From NCBI RefSeq assembly GCF_946479885.1, contig NZ_CAMLHM010000010.1, positions 1 to 64,000 on the forward strand: a stretch of 64,000 bases of DNA. The letters run 5' to 3'. The translations under genes and the position numbers were made by a program. The notes below the pieces were generated by a model. The model made no database searches and was not told the DNA's origin. It saw only the letters and a program-made list of their open reading frames with translations. Below are positions 43,341-52,434 of the stretch, piece by piece; position 1 is the first letter of the stretch; the number at the start of each line of letters is the position of its first letter. Origin of the DNA: an uncultured Devosia sp. (GTDB lineage Bacteria; Pseudomonadota; Alphaproteobacteria; Rhizobiales; Devosiaceae).

Positions 43341-44299
43341 TTGGACCAGGTTCCCTCATTGGCGTCGATCCATTCCTTGGCTGCCTGTTCCGGCGTGGCC
43401 CCGTCCAGGTCCTGCCGCGAAATGCCGGTCGCAACGTCGTCGGTGGAAACCTGGAACTGCTTCAGGATATCGATGACATCGGGCGCCCGTTCGGCAAAGT
43501 CGGTGTTGTAGAGCTTGACCACCTGGCCAACAGAAAGCGCACAGTCCCAGATCGCGTCGGGATTTTCGCCCCAGGCTGGGTCCGCCGGGCACTTGTCGTC
43601 AAAGAGCGGAAACTCCACGAACTGGCCTTCACCCGAGCCATAGAGCCAATGCGGGGTCATGCCCCAGCCGATGATCGGCTCCTTCTTCTGCATAGCGCCC
43701 TGCATGGTGGCGACCATGGCGCCTACAGTTCCGGGCAGGGTGATATGAATGTCCAATCCCAACGCCGCGATCCGCTCGACGTCATAGGTGCCAAAGTCGG
43801 GTGGGGCACCGAGATAGTTGATCTTGCCGTCGGACTCGGCGGTTGCCAGGGCACTAATGCAGGCGGGGTCCTTGAGGGCGTGCCAATCGGGCAGACCCGG
43901 GCACAGCTCGCCGACATAGTTGGGATACCACCAGGATTCGCGGGTATCGACGCCGGCGCTGCCAGCGTTCTGGACGTCGCCGGACTCGATCGACTTGTCG
44001 ATGAGATCCTTGGTGGTGCCCCAGACCGCCGGCGAGACGTCAATGTCCCCGAACTCGAGGGCGGTGAAGTGCGCGATATAGTCGATCTTCAGGAACTCGA
44101 CGCGGTAGCCAGCCTTCTCCAGCAGCTGACCGAAAGTGTAATCGATGAAGTCGGAATCCGGCACGTTGTAAACGGGGATACGCACCACGTCCTGGTAGCG
44201 CGGTCCGTCCTGCGCCACGACTAGGCCGCTGAAAAGCATGGACGATCCGACAATTGCCGTGGTCGCTGCGAGCGTCCGCAAGGTCCTGTTCAGTCCCAT
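43328..44299 (-). CDS. Glycine betaine/choline-type ABC substrate-binding protein
   Basis: A 323-residue OpuAC/ProX-family protein with a Sec signal (LRTLAATTAIVGSSMLFSGLVVA). Family blocks include GYRVEFLKIDY, DVSPAVWGTTKDL, ESWWYPNYVGELCPGLPDW and PIIGWGMTPHWLYG; the tryptophans in these could form the cation-binding aromatic cage. It is first in the operon with the fused permease and the deacetylase. The GTTTGTTAT half-site lies 20 bases upstream, and the shared divergent region also serves the SDR/ATPase genes. Ligand not identified. Confidence 0.93.
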   Translation of the reverse strand: MGLNRTLRTLAATTAIVGSSMLFSGLVVAQDGPRYQDVVRIPVYNVPDSDFIDYTFGQLLEKAGYRVEFLKIDYIAHFTALEFGDIDVSPAVWGTTKDLIDKSIESGDVQNAGSAGVDTRESWWYPNYVGELCPGLPDWHALKDPACISALATAESDGKINYLGAPPDFGTYDVERIAALGLDIHITLPGTVGAMVATMQGAMQKKEPIIGWGMTPHWLYGSGEGQFVEFPLFDDKCPADPAWGENPDAIWDCALSVGQVVKLYNTDFAERAPDVIDILKQFQVSTDDVATGISRQDLDGATPEQAAKEWIDANEGTWSKWLP

Positions 44300-44318
44300 A
44301 TTCGTTCCCTTCCTGAGC

Positions 44319-44327
44319 GTTTGTTAT
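44319..44327. promoter_or_regulatory. GTTTGTTAT half-site upstream of the betaine-type binding protein
   Basis: These nine bases equal the left half of the palindrome at 40240-40262. They lie 20 bases upstream of the binding-protein start. The second half is not conserved, so it would be a weaker site for the same regulator. Confidence 0.35.
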
Positions 44328-44360
44328 TGCCAAGACCGTATCACCAGCTGTATCAACGTC

Positions 44361-44450
44361 AATCACAAAAATATCTCAGAATGGCGCTACGACTTGCAGA
44401 ATGCCGGACAGCTTGGCGACAATCCGCAATTGTGTGATTTTTTTGTGCTT
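44361..44450. promoter_or_regulatory. Inverted A/T-tract pair in the divergent betaine/SDR promoter
   Basis: AATCACAAAAA at 44361-44371 is nearly the reverse complement of TTTTTGTGCTT at 44440-44450 (10 of 11 bases). The two lie 68 bases apart in the gap between the divergent genes, and may be two sites for one regulator or curved promoter DNA. Confidence 0.3.
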
Positions 44451-44517
44451 GAAATGCTCACGTAACGAGCGTCGTGATGATTAAGGCGCCACAAAGCCCG
44501 CAGCCAGATAAGGAGAC

Positions 44518-45294
44518 ATGGTCTTGGCTCTAGAAGGTATACCCATTGCCCTCGTCACTGGCGCGTCCAGAGGCATCGGGCGGGCCACTGCGGAACTCTT
44601 GCTCGAGCAGGGGTTCGACGTGCATGCGACCTATCGGACGAGAGTTGACGAAGCCGAGGCTTTGCAGGAATTGGCGGCGCGACACGGCCGGACCGTCACC
44701 CTGCACAAGTATGACGCATCTTCGCGCGACGATCACGACCGCCTCGCAACGGCGCTGGCCGGCGTGCGGTTCACCGCTTTGGTTTTCAACGCGGGCATGA
44801 TCGAATTCGAACGGTTCGCCAATTTCGAAGAGTCGATCTGGGACAGGACGCTGGAGACCAACCTGAACGCCGTCCTCCGTATGACCGTGCGGCTGCAGTC
44901 ACACATCGTGGCAGGTGGCTCGATCGTCATTGTGGCCTCGACGGACGGCTATATCGGGTCCTATGCGAGCATGGCCTATGCCGCTTCCAAGGCCGCGTTG
45001 ATTAACCTGACCAAGAGCCTTGCCTGCAATCTGGGCGCGAGGAACATCCGGGCGAATGCGGTGGCGCCGGGTTGGATCACGACAGATATGACAACCGAAG
45101 GATCGTCGGCGTCTGCGACAGTAACGCCGCTCGGGCGAGATGGGACCCCGGCGGAAGTGGCTGAGGTGATTTGCTTCCTCGCATCCAGGAAGGCCAGTTT
45201 CGTAACCGGAGCGACCGTGGTCGTTGACGGGGGCTACACATCATCGGACCAGATCATGCTGAACGAGGCATCGCTCGTTTCTGCAAAGAGCTGA
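44518..45294 (+). CDS. SDR family oxidoreductase, FabG-like
   Basis: A 258-residue classical SDR. The cofactor motif ALVTGASRGIGRATAELL is at residues 11-28, NAG follows at VFNAGM, and the catalytic Ser-Tyr-Lys is in VIVASTDGYIGSYASMAYAASKAALINL. Motifs are complete, unlike the SDR at 5628. It has AAGGAG upstream of the ATG and precedes the ATPase of the betaine-type transporter by 12 bases, so it probably oxidises or reduces the imported compound or its carbon skeleton. Confidence 0.92.
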   Translation: MVLALEGIPIALVTGASRGIGRATAELLLEQGFDVHATYRTRVDEAEALQELAARHGRTVTLHKYDASSRDDHDRLATALAGVRFTALVFNAGMIEFERFANFEESIWDRTLETNLNAVLRMTVRLQSHIVAGGSIVIVASTDGYIGSYASMAYAASKAALINLTKSLACNLGARNIRANAVAPGWITTDMTTEGSSASATVTPLGRDGTPAEVAEVICFLASRKASFVTGATVVVDGGYTSSDQIMLNEASLVSAKS

Positions 45295-45306
45295 GGGAGT
45301 AGGCAG

Positions 45307-46320
45307 ATGTTCGTTGAATGCCGGAATGTATTGAAGGTCTTCGGCCCAGGCGCTGGCTCCAAAAAGCTGCGCGACGCTGCCGGGACAACGGCGGAGGGCA
45401 TGGCGTCCGCCGGTCTATTTGCGGCTCTCGCGGATATTACGCTGGGCGTGGACAAGGGCGAAACCCTGGTGATCATGGGTCTTTCCGGCTCCGGAAAATC
45501 GACCCTGCTACGCTGCCTGACCCGCCTGATCGAACCGACCAGCGGCGAGATCTACTTCGACGGTCAGAACATCATGTTGATGGAAAGGTCGCAGTTGCTG
45601 GCGCTCCGCCGGCGACACATGAGCATGGTGTTCCAGAATTTTGCCCTGCTGCCCAACCGGACAGTCCTGGGTAATGTGGAACTTCCTCTGGAGATACAGC
45701 GCACAAGTTCGGGCGAACGCCGCAAGACTGCTCTGGAGATGATTGAACTGGTTGGCCTGCAGGGCAAGGAAGATCACTATCCGCATGAGCTCTCCGGTGG
45801 ACAACAGCAGCGGGTTGGCATTGCGCGGAGTCTGAGCAGCAACCCCTCCCTCTGGCTGCTGGATGAGCCGTTCTCGGCTCTCGATCCGCTCATTCGCAAA
45901 GAGATGCAGGACGAGGTCATTCGCCTCAAGTCATCGCTTGCCAAGACCGTTGTCTTCGTCACCCATGATTTTGACGAAGCGGCGCGTATCGGCGACAGAA
46001 TTGCCATTTTGCGCAATGGACGGCTGGTGCAATGCGGCACGGCTGAAGACCTCGTCTTCTCGCCAGCCGATGATTATGTGCGGGCCTTTACCGCCGACGT
46101 GGACCGCAGCCGGATCGTGCGGGCGGCGCGTTTCATGAAGCCAGGTGCCGTGGACCAGGTGGATGCTCGCCTGTCGGTCGCCGCAACGCTCAAGGAAGCC
46201 TCGCAGGCGTTTGGCGCAGGAGCGCAGCTCATCGGTTTCTTTGACAAGAACCAGGCGATTGTCGGCTCTATGCATCGGAGCGATTTGGCAGCCGCCTTGT
46301 TTGACGCCACGATGCCGTGA
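45307..46320 (+). CDS. Glycine betaine/proline-type ABC ATPase (ProV/OpuAA type)
   Basis: A 337-residue ATPase. Walker A is GLSGSGKSTLLRCLTRL near residues 59-75, the signature HELSGGQQQRVGIAR, and Walker B LWLLDEPFSALDP. The N-terminal insertion before Walker A and PTSGEIYFDGQNI are typical of ProV. The C-terminal region after THDFDEAARIGDR is short, with only a partial CBS-like part. It is separated from its permease and binding protein and is transcribed the other way, with an SDR in front and a GntR gene behind. Confidence 0.93.
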   Translation: MFVECRNVLKVFGPGAGSKKLRDAAGTTAEGMASAGLFAALADITLGVDKGETLVIMGLSGSGKSTLLRCLTRLIEPTSGEIYFDGQNIMLMERSQLLALRRRHMSMVFQNFALLPNRTVLGNVELPLEIQRTSSGERRKTALEMIELVGLQGKEDHYPHELSGGQQQRVGIARSLSSNPSLWLLDEPFSALDPLIRKEMQDEVIRLKSSLAKTVVFVTHDFDEAARIGDRIAILRNGRLVQCGTAEDLVFSPADDYVRAFTADVDRSRIVRAARFMKPGAVDQVDARLSVAATLKEASQAFGAGAQLIGFFDKNQAIVGSMHRSDLAAALFDATMP

Positions 46321-46397
46321 AATTGCGAACCGCAGCGCCAGACAAAGGCCGATACGGCAAGACCTGCGGTCAGAAGTAGTTCAGAACAGAGTTGACC

Positions 46398-47144
46398 ATG
46401 ACCAAACAGATGGGGGCCAAAATCGGTAACGAACCTGTCCGTGCGCCAGCGATCGCATTCTCCGCGAACGCCGCCAGCGAAAAGGATACGATCGCGGACC
46501 GGGTGTACAAAACCATCAGAAGAGACCTGATGGAATGCCGCTGGCCAGCTGGTCATTCCTTGAAAATCAGGGCTTTGGCGGCCGAGTTCGGGGTCAGCCC
46601 GATGCCGGTGCGAATGGCGTTGAAGCGCCTTGGAGATGAAGGCGCACTCGATGTCGAGGAAAACCGCTCTGCGCGCGTTCCGACGATCTCGCAGCAGCGC
46701 TTCTCGGAATTTTTCGAAGTAAGCGTTGCCCTGGAGGCCCTGGCGCTCGAAAAAGCAACAGCCCGCATTGGCAGTGATCACCTGGATGAACTGATCGAAC
46801 GAGCCGACCATATCCGTTCAGCGATCGAGGCGGGGAGCGTTTCCGGCTACGCTCAAAGCTTCAATTCGATCCTGATGGACATCTATCGGCACAGCGGCTC
46901 AAGCGCCCTCATTGAGATGATCGAGTATGCCTGGGTCAACGTTGCGCCGCCCGCCAATGCGGTTTTCGAGGCCCCGATCTTTGTGGCCAAGATTCACGAC
47001 CATCTCGTGGAAATCCTACAGGCCGTGAAGAGAAACGACGCTCAAGCGGCCAGAACAGCACTCATAGCGGCGCTCAGCTATTCCGAACGCGCCATGACCC
47101 TGTTGATGGATATGGATCGCACACGCGCCGGCACGAAGAAGTAA
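46398..47144 (+). CDS. GntR family regulator, FCD type
   Basis: A 248-residue regulator: winged helix in ADRVYKTIRRDLMECRWPAG and LAAEFGVSPMPVRMALKRLG, followed by a helical FCD domain (FEVSVALEALALEKATARIG). ATG 46398 is used rather than the TTG at 46392. It is downstream of the ATPase gene in the same direction and is the likely regulator of the betaine-type/serine hydrolase genes, for which the palindrome at 40240-40262 is a candidate site. Confidence 0.92.
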   Translation: MTKQMGAKIGNEPVRAPAIAFSANAASEKDTIADRVYKTIRRDLMECRWPAGHSLKIRALAAEFGVSPMPVRMALKRLGDEGALDVEENRSARVPTISQQRFSEFFEVSVALEALALEKATARIGSDHLDELIERADHIRSAIEAGSVSGYAQSFNSILMDIYRHSGSSALIEMIEYAWVNVAPPANAVFEAPIFVAKIHDHLVEILQAVKRNDAQAARTALIAALSYSERAMTLLMDMDRTRAGTKK

Positions 47145-47205
47145 TTCGGCGGATGGTCGATGAAGAGGGCCGAGCGGGGGCGCACCTTGGTCGCCGCGAT
47201 TGCCA

Positions 47206-47229
47206 GCGGCAGGGGCGTGGCCCTGCCGC
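47206..47229. terminator. Hairpin between convergent GntR and binding-protein genes
   Basis: GCGGCAGGG (47206-47214) and CCCTGCCGC (47221-47229) form a perfect 9-bp stem with a 6-base loop, nine bases from the end of the convergent binding-protein gene. No T-run follows, so termination is inferred from position and stability. Confidence 0.45.
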
Positions 47230-47237
47230 CAACGCCG

Positions 47238-48056
47238 TCAGATGGACAGATCCTGGAAGGACCACTTGTCGAGTATCTCTTTATAAGTGCCGTTGGCTTT
47301 GATGTTCTCGAAGGCCTGGGCCATCGCATCATGCAGTGCGGCATTCGCCTTCAGCGTGGCGATCCCGACATTGTAGCTGTTCAGCGCCTCGCCGCCGAGC
47401 TTTACGGAGTTTGGGGTCACGTTGTTGAAGTACGCGGCCTGGTCGGTGGCGCCCATGTAGGCTTCGACCAAACCGGCCATCAGCTGCTGAAACGCTTCAT
47501 TGCTGGTCTGCAGGACCACGACCTCGATCGGAGGTTTCCCCTTCGCGGCGAGCGAAGCGTTTGCCTCCGCCAGCAGGTTCTCGCCGGTCGACCCGATACC
47601 CACGCTGACCTTCTTTCCCGAAAAGTCTTCGAGCGACGAAATCTTGAGCGTGCTGTCCGCGCGAAGGATGGGGGATGTGCCGGTGATCGCATAGTTGACG
47701 AAGTCGACGATTTCCCGGCGCTCGGGCTTGTCGTACATGCACGAGATCACGGCATCACACTGACTGGCCTGCAATGCGGGAATAAGTCCATCAAAGGTGA
47801 TGTTCTTGTGCTCGGAGGTGACGCCCATCTCGGTCGCCAGGGCCGCCGCGATGTCGATATCAAAACCCGCCGGTTGCTGGCTGGCGGGGTCCAGCATATC
47901 CCAGGGCGGGGAAGCGAGTTCGGTGCAGAAGACAAGCTTGCCGGCGGAAGCGACGCTGGATGGAGCCCGGACTTCTGCAGCGCTCGCCGTAACGAAGGCA
48001 GAAGGTGCCAGGAGCAGCAAGGCTATGGTCGGGGGCAGGCGCCCGCTAAGAAACAT
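47238..48056 (-). CDS. Orphan amino-acid ABC substrate-binding protein, family 3
   Basis: A 272-residue periplasmic binding protein. After the signal (LLLLAPSAFVTASAAE) comes GKLVFCTELASPPWDML, then AGFDIDIAAALATEMG, FDGLIPALQASQCDAVI and MYDKPERREIVDFVNY, the family signature of polar amino-acid binding proteins. ATG 48056 has GGGAGA upstream. No permease or ATPase of this type is next to it, so it must share a transporter encoded elsewhere or have a sensory role. Position before the agmatinase-family gene suggests arginine, agmatine or a related guanidino compound (inference). Confidence 0.9.
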   Translation of the reverse strand: MFLSGRLPPTIALLLLAPSAFVTASAAEVRAPSSVASAGKLVFCTELASPPWDMLDPASQQPAGFDIDIAAALATEMGVTSEHKNITFDGLIPALQASQCDAVISCMYDKPERREIVDFVNYAITGTSPILRADSTLKISSLEDFSGKKVSVGIGSTGENLLAEANASLAAKGKPPIEVVVLQTSNEAFQQLMAGLVEAYMGATDQAAYFNNVTPNSVKLGGEALNSYNVGIATLKANAALHDAMAQAFENIKANGTYKEILDKWSFQDLSI

Positions 48057-48180
48057 CTCATTCTCCCAAGGCGGTCGTTGCTTTTTAGACACCTTTTCAC
48101 GAGTGCCGAAACAATAGGCACCACAGCGTTGCCATCGCGTACATCACCCCGTTCCAAACGATTCTTCGATCCTGTCCAAA

Positions 48181-49143
48181 CTATTTGGATGGCGCGCGGT
48201 ACTTAACGCCGGGCAGGACGCAGAGCATTTCGAACAGCAGATTGGCGGCGGTGATTGCGGTGGTTCCGGTGGTGTCGAACGGTGGCGACACCTCCACGAG
48301 GTCTGCGCCGACGAGGTTGAGGCCATGGCAGCCGCGGATCAGTTCGATGGCCTGATGTGAGGTAAGGCCGCCGATTTCGGGCGTGCCGGTGCCGGGCGCG
48401 TAAGCTGGGTCGAGGCTATCGATATCGAAGGTGAGATAGGTCTTGATGTCGCCAATCTTCTCGCGGATGGAGGCAATCAGCGGGGTCAGCGATTTGTGCC
48501 AGCAGTCTTCTGCGGGAACAACCGTGAACCCCTGATCGCGCGCCCAGTCGAAGTCCTCGGCGGTATATCCCGTCCCGCGCAGGCCGATCTGGAAAACGAG
48601 TTCGGGCCGCAGGCAATTGTCCTCGAAGGCGCGGCGGAACGGCGTACCATGGGCAATTTTTTCGCCGAACATGGTGTCATTGACGTCGGCGTGAGCATCG
48701 ATATGGATCAGTGCCACCGGGCCATGCTTTTCCGCGATCGCCTTGAGGATCGGGTAGGAGATGGTGTGATCCCCGCCCAAAGTCAGGGGGATGCAATCAT
48801 GAGCCAGCACGCGGGCAATGCCCCGCTGGATGATCTCCACATTGGCAGGCAAGTTGAAGGTATTGATAGCGATGTCGCCCAGGTCCGCCACCTGCAGGCT
48901 GTCGAATGGCGCGGCTCGCGTCGCCATGTTGTAGGGGCGGATCATCACGGACTCGGCTCGTATCTGGCGTGGTCCATAGCGGGTACCGGAGCGGTTCGAG
49001 GCTCCAATATCCATCGGAATCCCGATGAAACATGCGTCCAGACCTTCGGCTGTCGCTGCGGAAGGCAGGCGCATCATCGTCCCTGGCCCGCCGAACCTGG
49101 GCATGTCATTGCCGCCGAGCGGCTGGTTAAGGGTCGAAGCCAT
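48181..49143 (-). CDS. Agmatinase/guanidinobutyrase-type ureohydrolase
   Basis: A 320-residue manganese ureohydrolase. Metal ligands are visible in TLGGDHTISYP, LIHIDAHADVND and TFDIDSLDPAYAPGTGTPE, together with GGLTSHQAIELIRG. The family hydrolyses guanidino compounds to an amine and urea; agmatine would give putrescine, 4-guanidinobutyrate would give GABA. Both products fit the polyamine and GABA genes in this region. It is transcribed divergently from the PotF-type binding-protein gene at 49341 (197 bases). The sequence does not settle which guanidino substrate is used. Confidence 0.92.
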   Translation of the reverse strand: MASTLNQPLGGNDMPRFGGPGTMMRLPSAATAEGLDACFIGIPMDIGASNRSGTRYGPRQIRAESVMIRPYNMATRAAPFDSLQVADLGDIAINTFNLPANVEIIQRGIARVLAHDCIPLTLGGDHTISYPILKAIAEKHGPVALIHIDAHADVNDTMFGEKIAHGTPFRRAFEDNCLRPELVFQIGLRGTGYTAEDFDWARDQGFTVVPAEDCWHKSLTPLIASIREKIGDIKTYLTFDIDSLDPAYAPGTGTPEIGGLTSHQAIELIRGCHGLNLVGADLVEVSPPFDTTGTTAITAANLLFEMLCVLPGVKYRAPSK

Positions 49144-49340
49144 CTGAGGATTTCCGATCGGTTTGGTCAGCCGAACCCTAGACGCAGCCTTCCGGCAGGA
49201 AATTCAGAAAAATCAGAACGTCGCTTCGAGAAACCTCCAACAATAGCGGGGGTAGTCTTCCCCTAGCCAAAGGGAGTGTTGACCTGGCATCGGTCCTGCC
49301 CCTTTCTGAACGGCGCATTCGATTGCCCAGGAGATCCGGG

Positions 49341-50444
49341 ATGCCCGAGACGCTGCCCCGCACACTGTCCACGTGCCTCGCCACGGCCGCCGCCTTCGTC
49401 CTGTCCGGAGGAATAGCGCAAGCAGAACAACTGTTTGTCTATAATTTCTCCGATTATTTCGCCGAAGACACCATCAGTAATTTCGCGGCGCAGACGGGCA
49501 TCGATGCGCGCGTCGACTACTTCGATTCCCTCGAGGTGCTCGAAACCCGCATGCTGGCCGGGGGCAGCGGTTTCGATGTCGTATTCCCAAGCGCGACAGT
49601 GGGGGAGCGTCTGATTGCGTCTGGCGCCGTGCAACCGATCGATAAGGGCAAGCTGGGCAATTACGGCAATCTCGACCCGGCCTTACTTGAACTGCTCCGA
49701 GAGTATGACCCGGGCAACCAGTATCTTGTGCCCTATATGTGGCTGACGACCGGCATTGCGCATAACAAGGCGATGACCAGCGAGCGGATGCCGGACGCGC
49801 CGCTGGATAGCCTGGCCCTGCTATTTGATCCGGCCATTGCAGCCAAATTCGCTGATTGCGGCATCGGCATCGTCGACGCGCCGAACGAAATCATCCCGAT
49901 GGCGCTCAACTATCTGGGCCTTGATCCCTATTCGACCGAACAGGGCGATCTGCAGCAGGCACAGGACCTGCTGATGGGCCTGCGCCCCTATATCCGCCAC
50001 ATGCAAAGCGGGCAGATGATTGCCGATATGGCATCGGGCCAGCTCTGCGTGGCCATCATGTGGAGCGGCGACGCGGGCATTGCCGCGGCGCGGGCGGAGG
50101 AGGCTGGGACCGGGCATCAGATCGGCTTTGCCATCCCCAAGGAGGGCACGATCATTTCCTTTGATACTCTCGCTATTCCCGCCGGAGCGGCCAATGTCGA
50201 CCAGGCGCTCCGGTTCATCGACTACATTCTGGAACCCAAGGTGATCGCCGATATCTCCAATGCGGTCTTTTCCGCCAATGCAAATGCAGCCGCGATGGAG
50301 TTCGTTGACCCGGCGATCGCAAGCGACCCCAGCGTCTATCCGCCTGACGAAATTCGCCGCAAACTGTTTGTCGACAAGTCCCTGCCGCCCCGGCAGAACC
50401 GCGATCGTATCCGGGTCTGGACGACGTTCCGCGCCGGCAACTGA
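49341..50444 (+). CDS. Polyamine-type ABC substrate-binding protein (PotF/PotD type)
   Basis: A 367-residue periplasmic binding protein with a Sec signal (LSTCLATAAAFVLSGGIAQA). Mature motifs EQLFVYNFSDYFAEDTISNF, YFDSLEVLETRMLAG and FDVVFPSATVGERLI match PotF. It heads a four-gene importer with ATPase and two permeases. ATG 49341 has AGGAGA upstream; a TTG at 49323 is less likely. Together with the divergent agmatinase-family gene it points to uptake of putrescine, spermidine or a related diamine. Confidence 0.93.
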   Translation: MPETLPRTLSTCLATAAAFVLSGGIAQAEQLFVYNFSDYFAEDTISNFAAQTGIDARVDYFDSLEVLETRMLAGGSGFDVVFPSATVGERLIASGAVQPIDKGKLGNYGNLDPALLELLREYDPGNQYLVPYMWLTTGIAHNKAMTSERMPDAPLDSLALLFDPAIAAKFADCGIGIVDAPNEIIPMALNYLGLDPYSTEQGDLQQAQDLLMGLRPYIRHMQSGQMIADMASGQLCVAIMWSGDAGIAAARAEEAGTGHQIGFAIPKEGTIISFDTLAIPAGAANVDQALRFIDYILEPKVIADISNAVFSANANAAAMEFVDPAIASDPSVYPPDEIRRKLFVDKSLPPRQNRDRIRVWTTFRAGN

Positions 50445-50465
50445 ACTAGGGGCGAGGGCCTGCGA

Positions 50466-51536
50466 GTGCAACAATCGTATTTGGCCATTGACGGCCTGAG
50501 CAAGGCCTACGCCAGCTTCATGGCGGTCAATGATGTGTCGATCGATATCGAGAAGGGTGAGTTCTTCTCCCTGCTCGGCCCCTCGGGCTGCGGGAAATCG
50601 ACCCTGCTGCGCATGATAGCCGGTTTCGAGGAGCCGACGGCGGGCCGCATTACGCTCGACGGAGCCGATATCACGGCGCTGCCAGCGCATAAGCGCCCGA
50701 CCAACATGATGTTCCAGTCTTATGCGCTGTTCCCGCATCTGACCGTGGCGAAGAACATCGCCTTTGGCCTCGAGCAGGATTGCTTGCCGCGGTCGGAGAT
50801 CAACAGCCGTGTTGCCGAGGTGGCGCAGAAACTGCAGCTTGAACTGCTGCTGGAGCGAAAGCCCTCGCAACTTTCGGGTGGCCAGAGGCAGCGCGTGGCG
50901 CTTGGTCGGGCACTGGTCAAGCGGCCCAAGGTGCTGCTCCTCGACGAGCCATTGGGCGCGCTCGACAAGAATCTGCGGACCGAAACCCAGCGCGAACTGG
51001 TGCGCCTGCAAAAGGAACTCGGCCTGACCTTCATCATCGTGACCCATGATCAGCATGAAGCCATGACCGTGTCGTCACGCATCGCCATCATGCAGTCGGG
51101 CCGGGTGCTGCAAGTCGGCGCGCCTGGCACCGTCTACGAAACGCCCATTTCCCGCTACGTCGCCAAATTCCTTGGCGAGGCCAACATCTTCGACGTCGCC
51201 ACCGCTATGCATGACGGCGACCTGGTGCGGTTGACCCTGGCGGGCCTGGACGGCCAGTTTGGCGCGAGGCTTCCTGCGGGTGTGTCCCCCGACGGCAAGC
51301 TCTGGCTGTCGGTTCGTCCGGAACGTGTCGAACTGGCCCGCAGCGGCGAGGGCCTTGCGGGGACCGTTGAAGACATCACCTATACCGGCGTGCAGCGCGC
51401 CTATCGCGTTCGCCTCGCCAATGGCGCGACAATCGATGCGCTCAAGGTCAATCTGGGTAGCGGCGATGACGTCGCGGTTGGCGACCAGGTCGTGGCACGG
51501 TGGGCGGTGGACGCTGCGCACCTGCTGGACGAGTAG
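50466..51536 (+). CDS. Polyamine-type ABC transporter ATPase (PotA/PotG type)
   Basis: A 356-residue ATPase. Walker A is GPSGCGKSTLLRMIAG, the Q-loop MMFQSYALFPHLTV, the signature [15 protein letters not shown], and Walker B VLLLDEPLGALDK; a C-terminal TOBE domain holds LWLSVRPERVELAR. The start is a GTG at 50466, with a purine-rich AGGGGCGAGGG upstream; there is no closer ATG in keeping with the family. It drives the PotF-type importer and is followed five bases later by the first permease. Confidence 0.94.
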   Translation: MQQSYLAIDGLSKAYASFMAVNDVSIDIEKGEFFSLLGPSGCGKSTLLRMIAGFEEPTAGRITLDGADITALPAHKRPTNMMFQSYALFPHLTVAKNIAFGLEQDCLPRSEINSRVAEVAQKLQLELLLERKPSQLSGGQRQRVALGRALVKRPKVLLLDEPLGALDKNLRTETQRELVRLQKELGLTFIIVTHDQHEAMTVSSRIAIMQSGRVLQVGAPGTVYETPISRYVAKFLGEANIFDVATAMHDGDLVRLTLAGLDGQFGARLPAGVSPDGKLWLSVRPERVELARSGEGLAGTVEDITYTGVQRAYRVRLANGATIDALKVNLGSGDDVAVGDQVVARWAVDAAHLLDE

Positions 51537-51541
51537 CGGCC

Positions 51542-52432
51542 ATGGCATCGCCCCGCACCGGAGCCTGGGGCCAGAGGCTCTTGATCCTGCCGCCATTCGC
51601 CTGGCTGGCCATCATGTTCCTGCTGCCCTTCGTGCTTGTGCTGGCTATCGCCCTGTCGTCGGTGCGCATGGGCATGCCGCCCTACGAGCCGCTGTTCAGC
51701 TGGGATGGGGCATTTCTCACCATCCAGCTCAACTTCGAGAACTTCCAGTTCGTGCTGGGCGATCTTCTTTATCCGCGAGCCTATCTCAACAGCCTGAAGG
51801 TAGCGGCGATATCGACTGCCCTCGCGCTGCTGGTGGCCTACCCACTGGCCTATGGCATTTCGCGGTGCAGCGAGCGCTGGCGCTCGGTGCTGGTATTCCT
51901 CGTCATCGTGCCGTTCTGGAGTTCGCTGCTGATCCGCGTCTATGCCTGGATGGCGATCCTGCGCAACGACGGCCTGCTCAATTCAGCACTGCTGCACCTG
52001 GGGCTGATCAGCCACCCGCTGCAGATCATGAACACCGAGACGGCGATCTATATCGGCATCGTCTATACCTACCTGCCATTCATGGTATTGCCGATCTATG
52101 CCAACCTGGCCAGCGCCGATCGGACGCTGATCGAGGCGGCCCGCGATCTCGGCTGCTCGGCCTTTTCGGCCTTCTGGCGGGTGACATTCCCCCTCAGCCT
52201 GGCCGGCGTGGCCGCTGGCTTTGCCCTGGTCTTCATCCCTGTCGTCGGTGAGTTCGTGGTTCCCGACCTGCTTGGTGGCGCCGACACGCAGATGATCGGC
52301 CGGACGATCTGGGTCGAGTTTTTCAACAACCGCGACTGGCCGGTTGCTGCGACCGTCACGGTGCTGCTGCTGGCGCTACTGGTGATACCAATCGTGCTGC
52401 TGCAATCCCGGCTGTCGCGGGCGAGGGTCTGA
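51542..52432 (+). CDS. Polyamine-type ABC permease (PotB/PotH type)
   Basis: A 296-residue permease. Membrane helices begin near residue 15 (LLILPPFAWLAIMFLLPFVL), and the EAA loop is in LIEAARDLGCSAFSAFWRVT. The periplasmic segment carries SSVRMGMPPYEPLF. It starts five bases after the ATPase stop and ends two bases before the partner permease, so the three are translationally coupled. Confidence 0.94.
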   Translation: MASPRTGAWGQRLLILPPFAWLAIMFLLPFVLVLAIALSSVRMGMPPYEPLFSWDGAFLTIQLNFENFQFVLGDLLYPRAYLNSLKVAAISTALALLVAYPLAYGISRCSERWRSVLVFLVIVPFWSSLLIRVYAWMAILRNDGLLNSALLHLGLISHPLQIMNTETAIYIGIVYTYLPFMVLPIYANLASADRTLIEAARDLGCSAFSAFWRVTFPLSLAGVAAGFALVFIPVVGEFVVPDLLGGADTQMIGRTIWVEFFNNRDWPVAATVTVLLLALLVIPIVLLQSRLSRARV

Positions 52433-52434
52433 TC

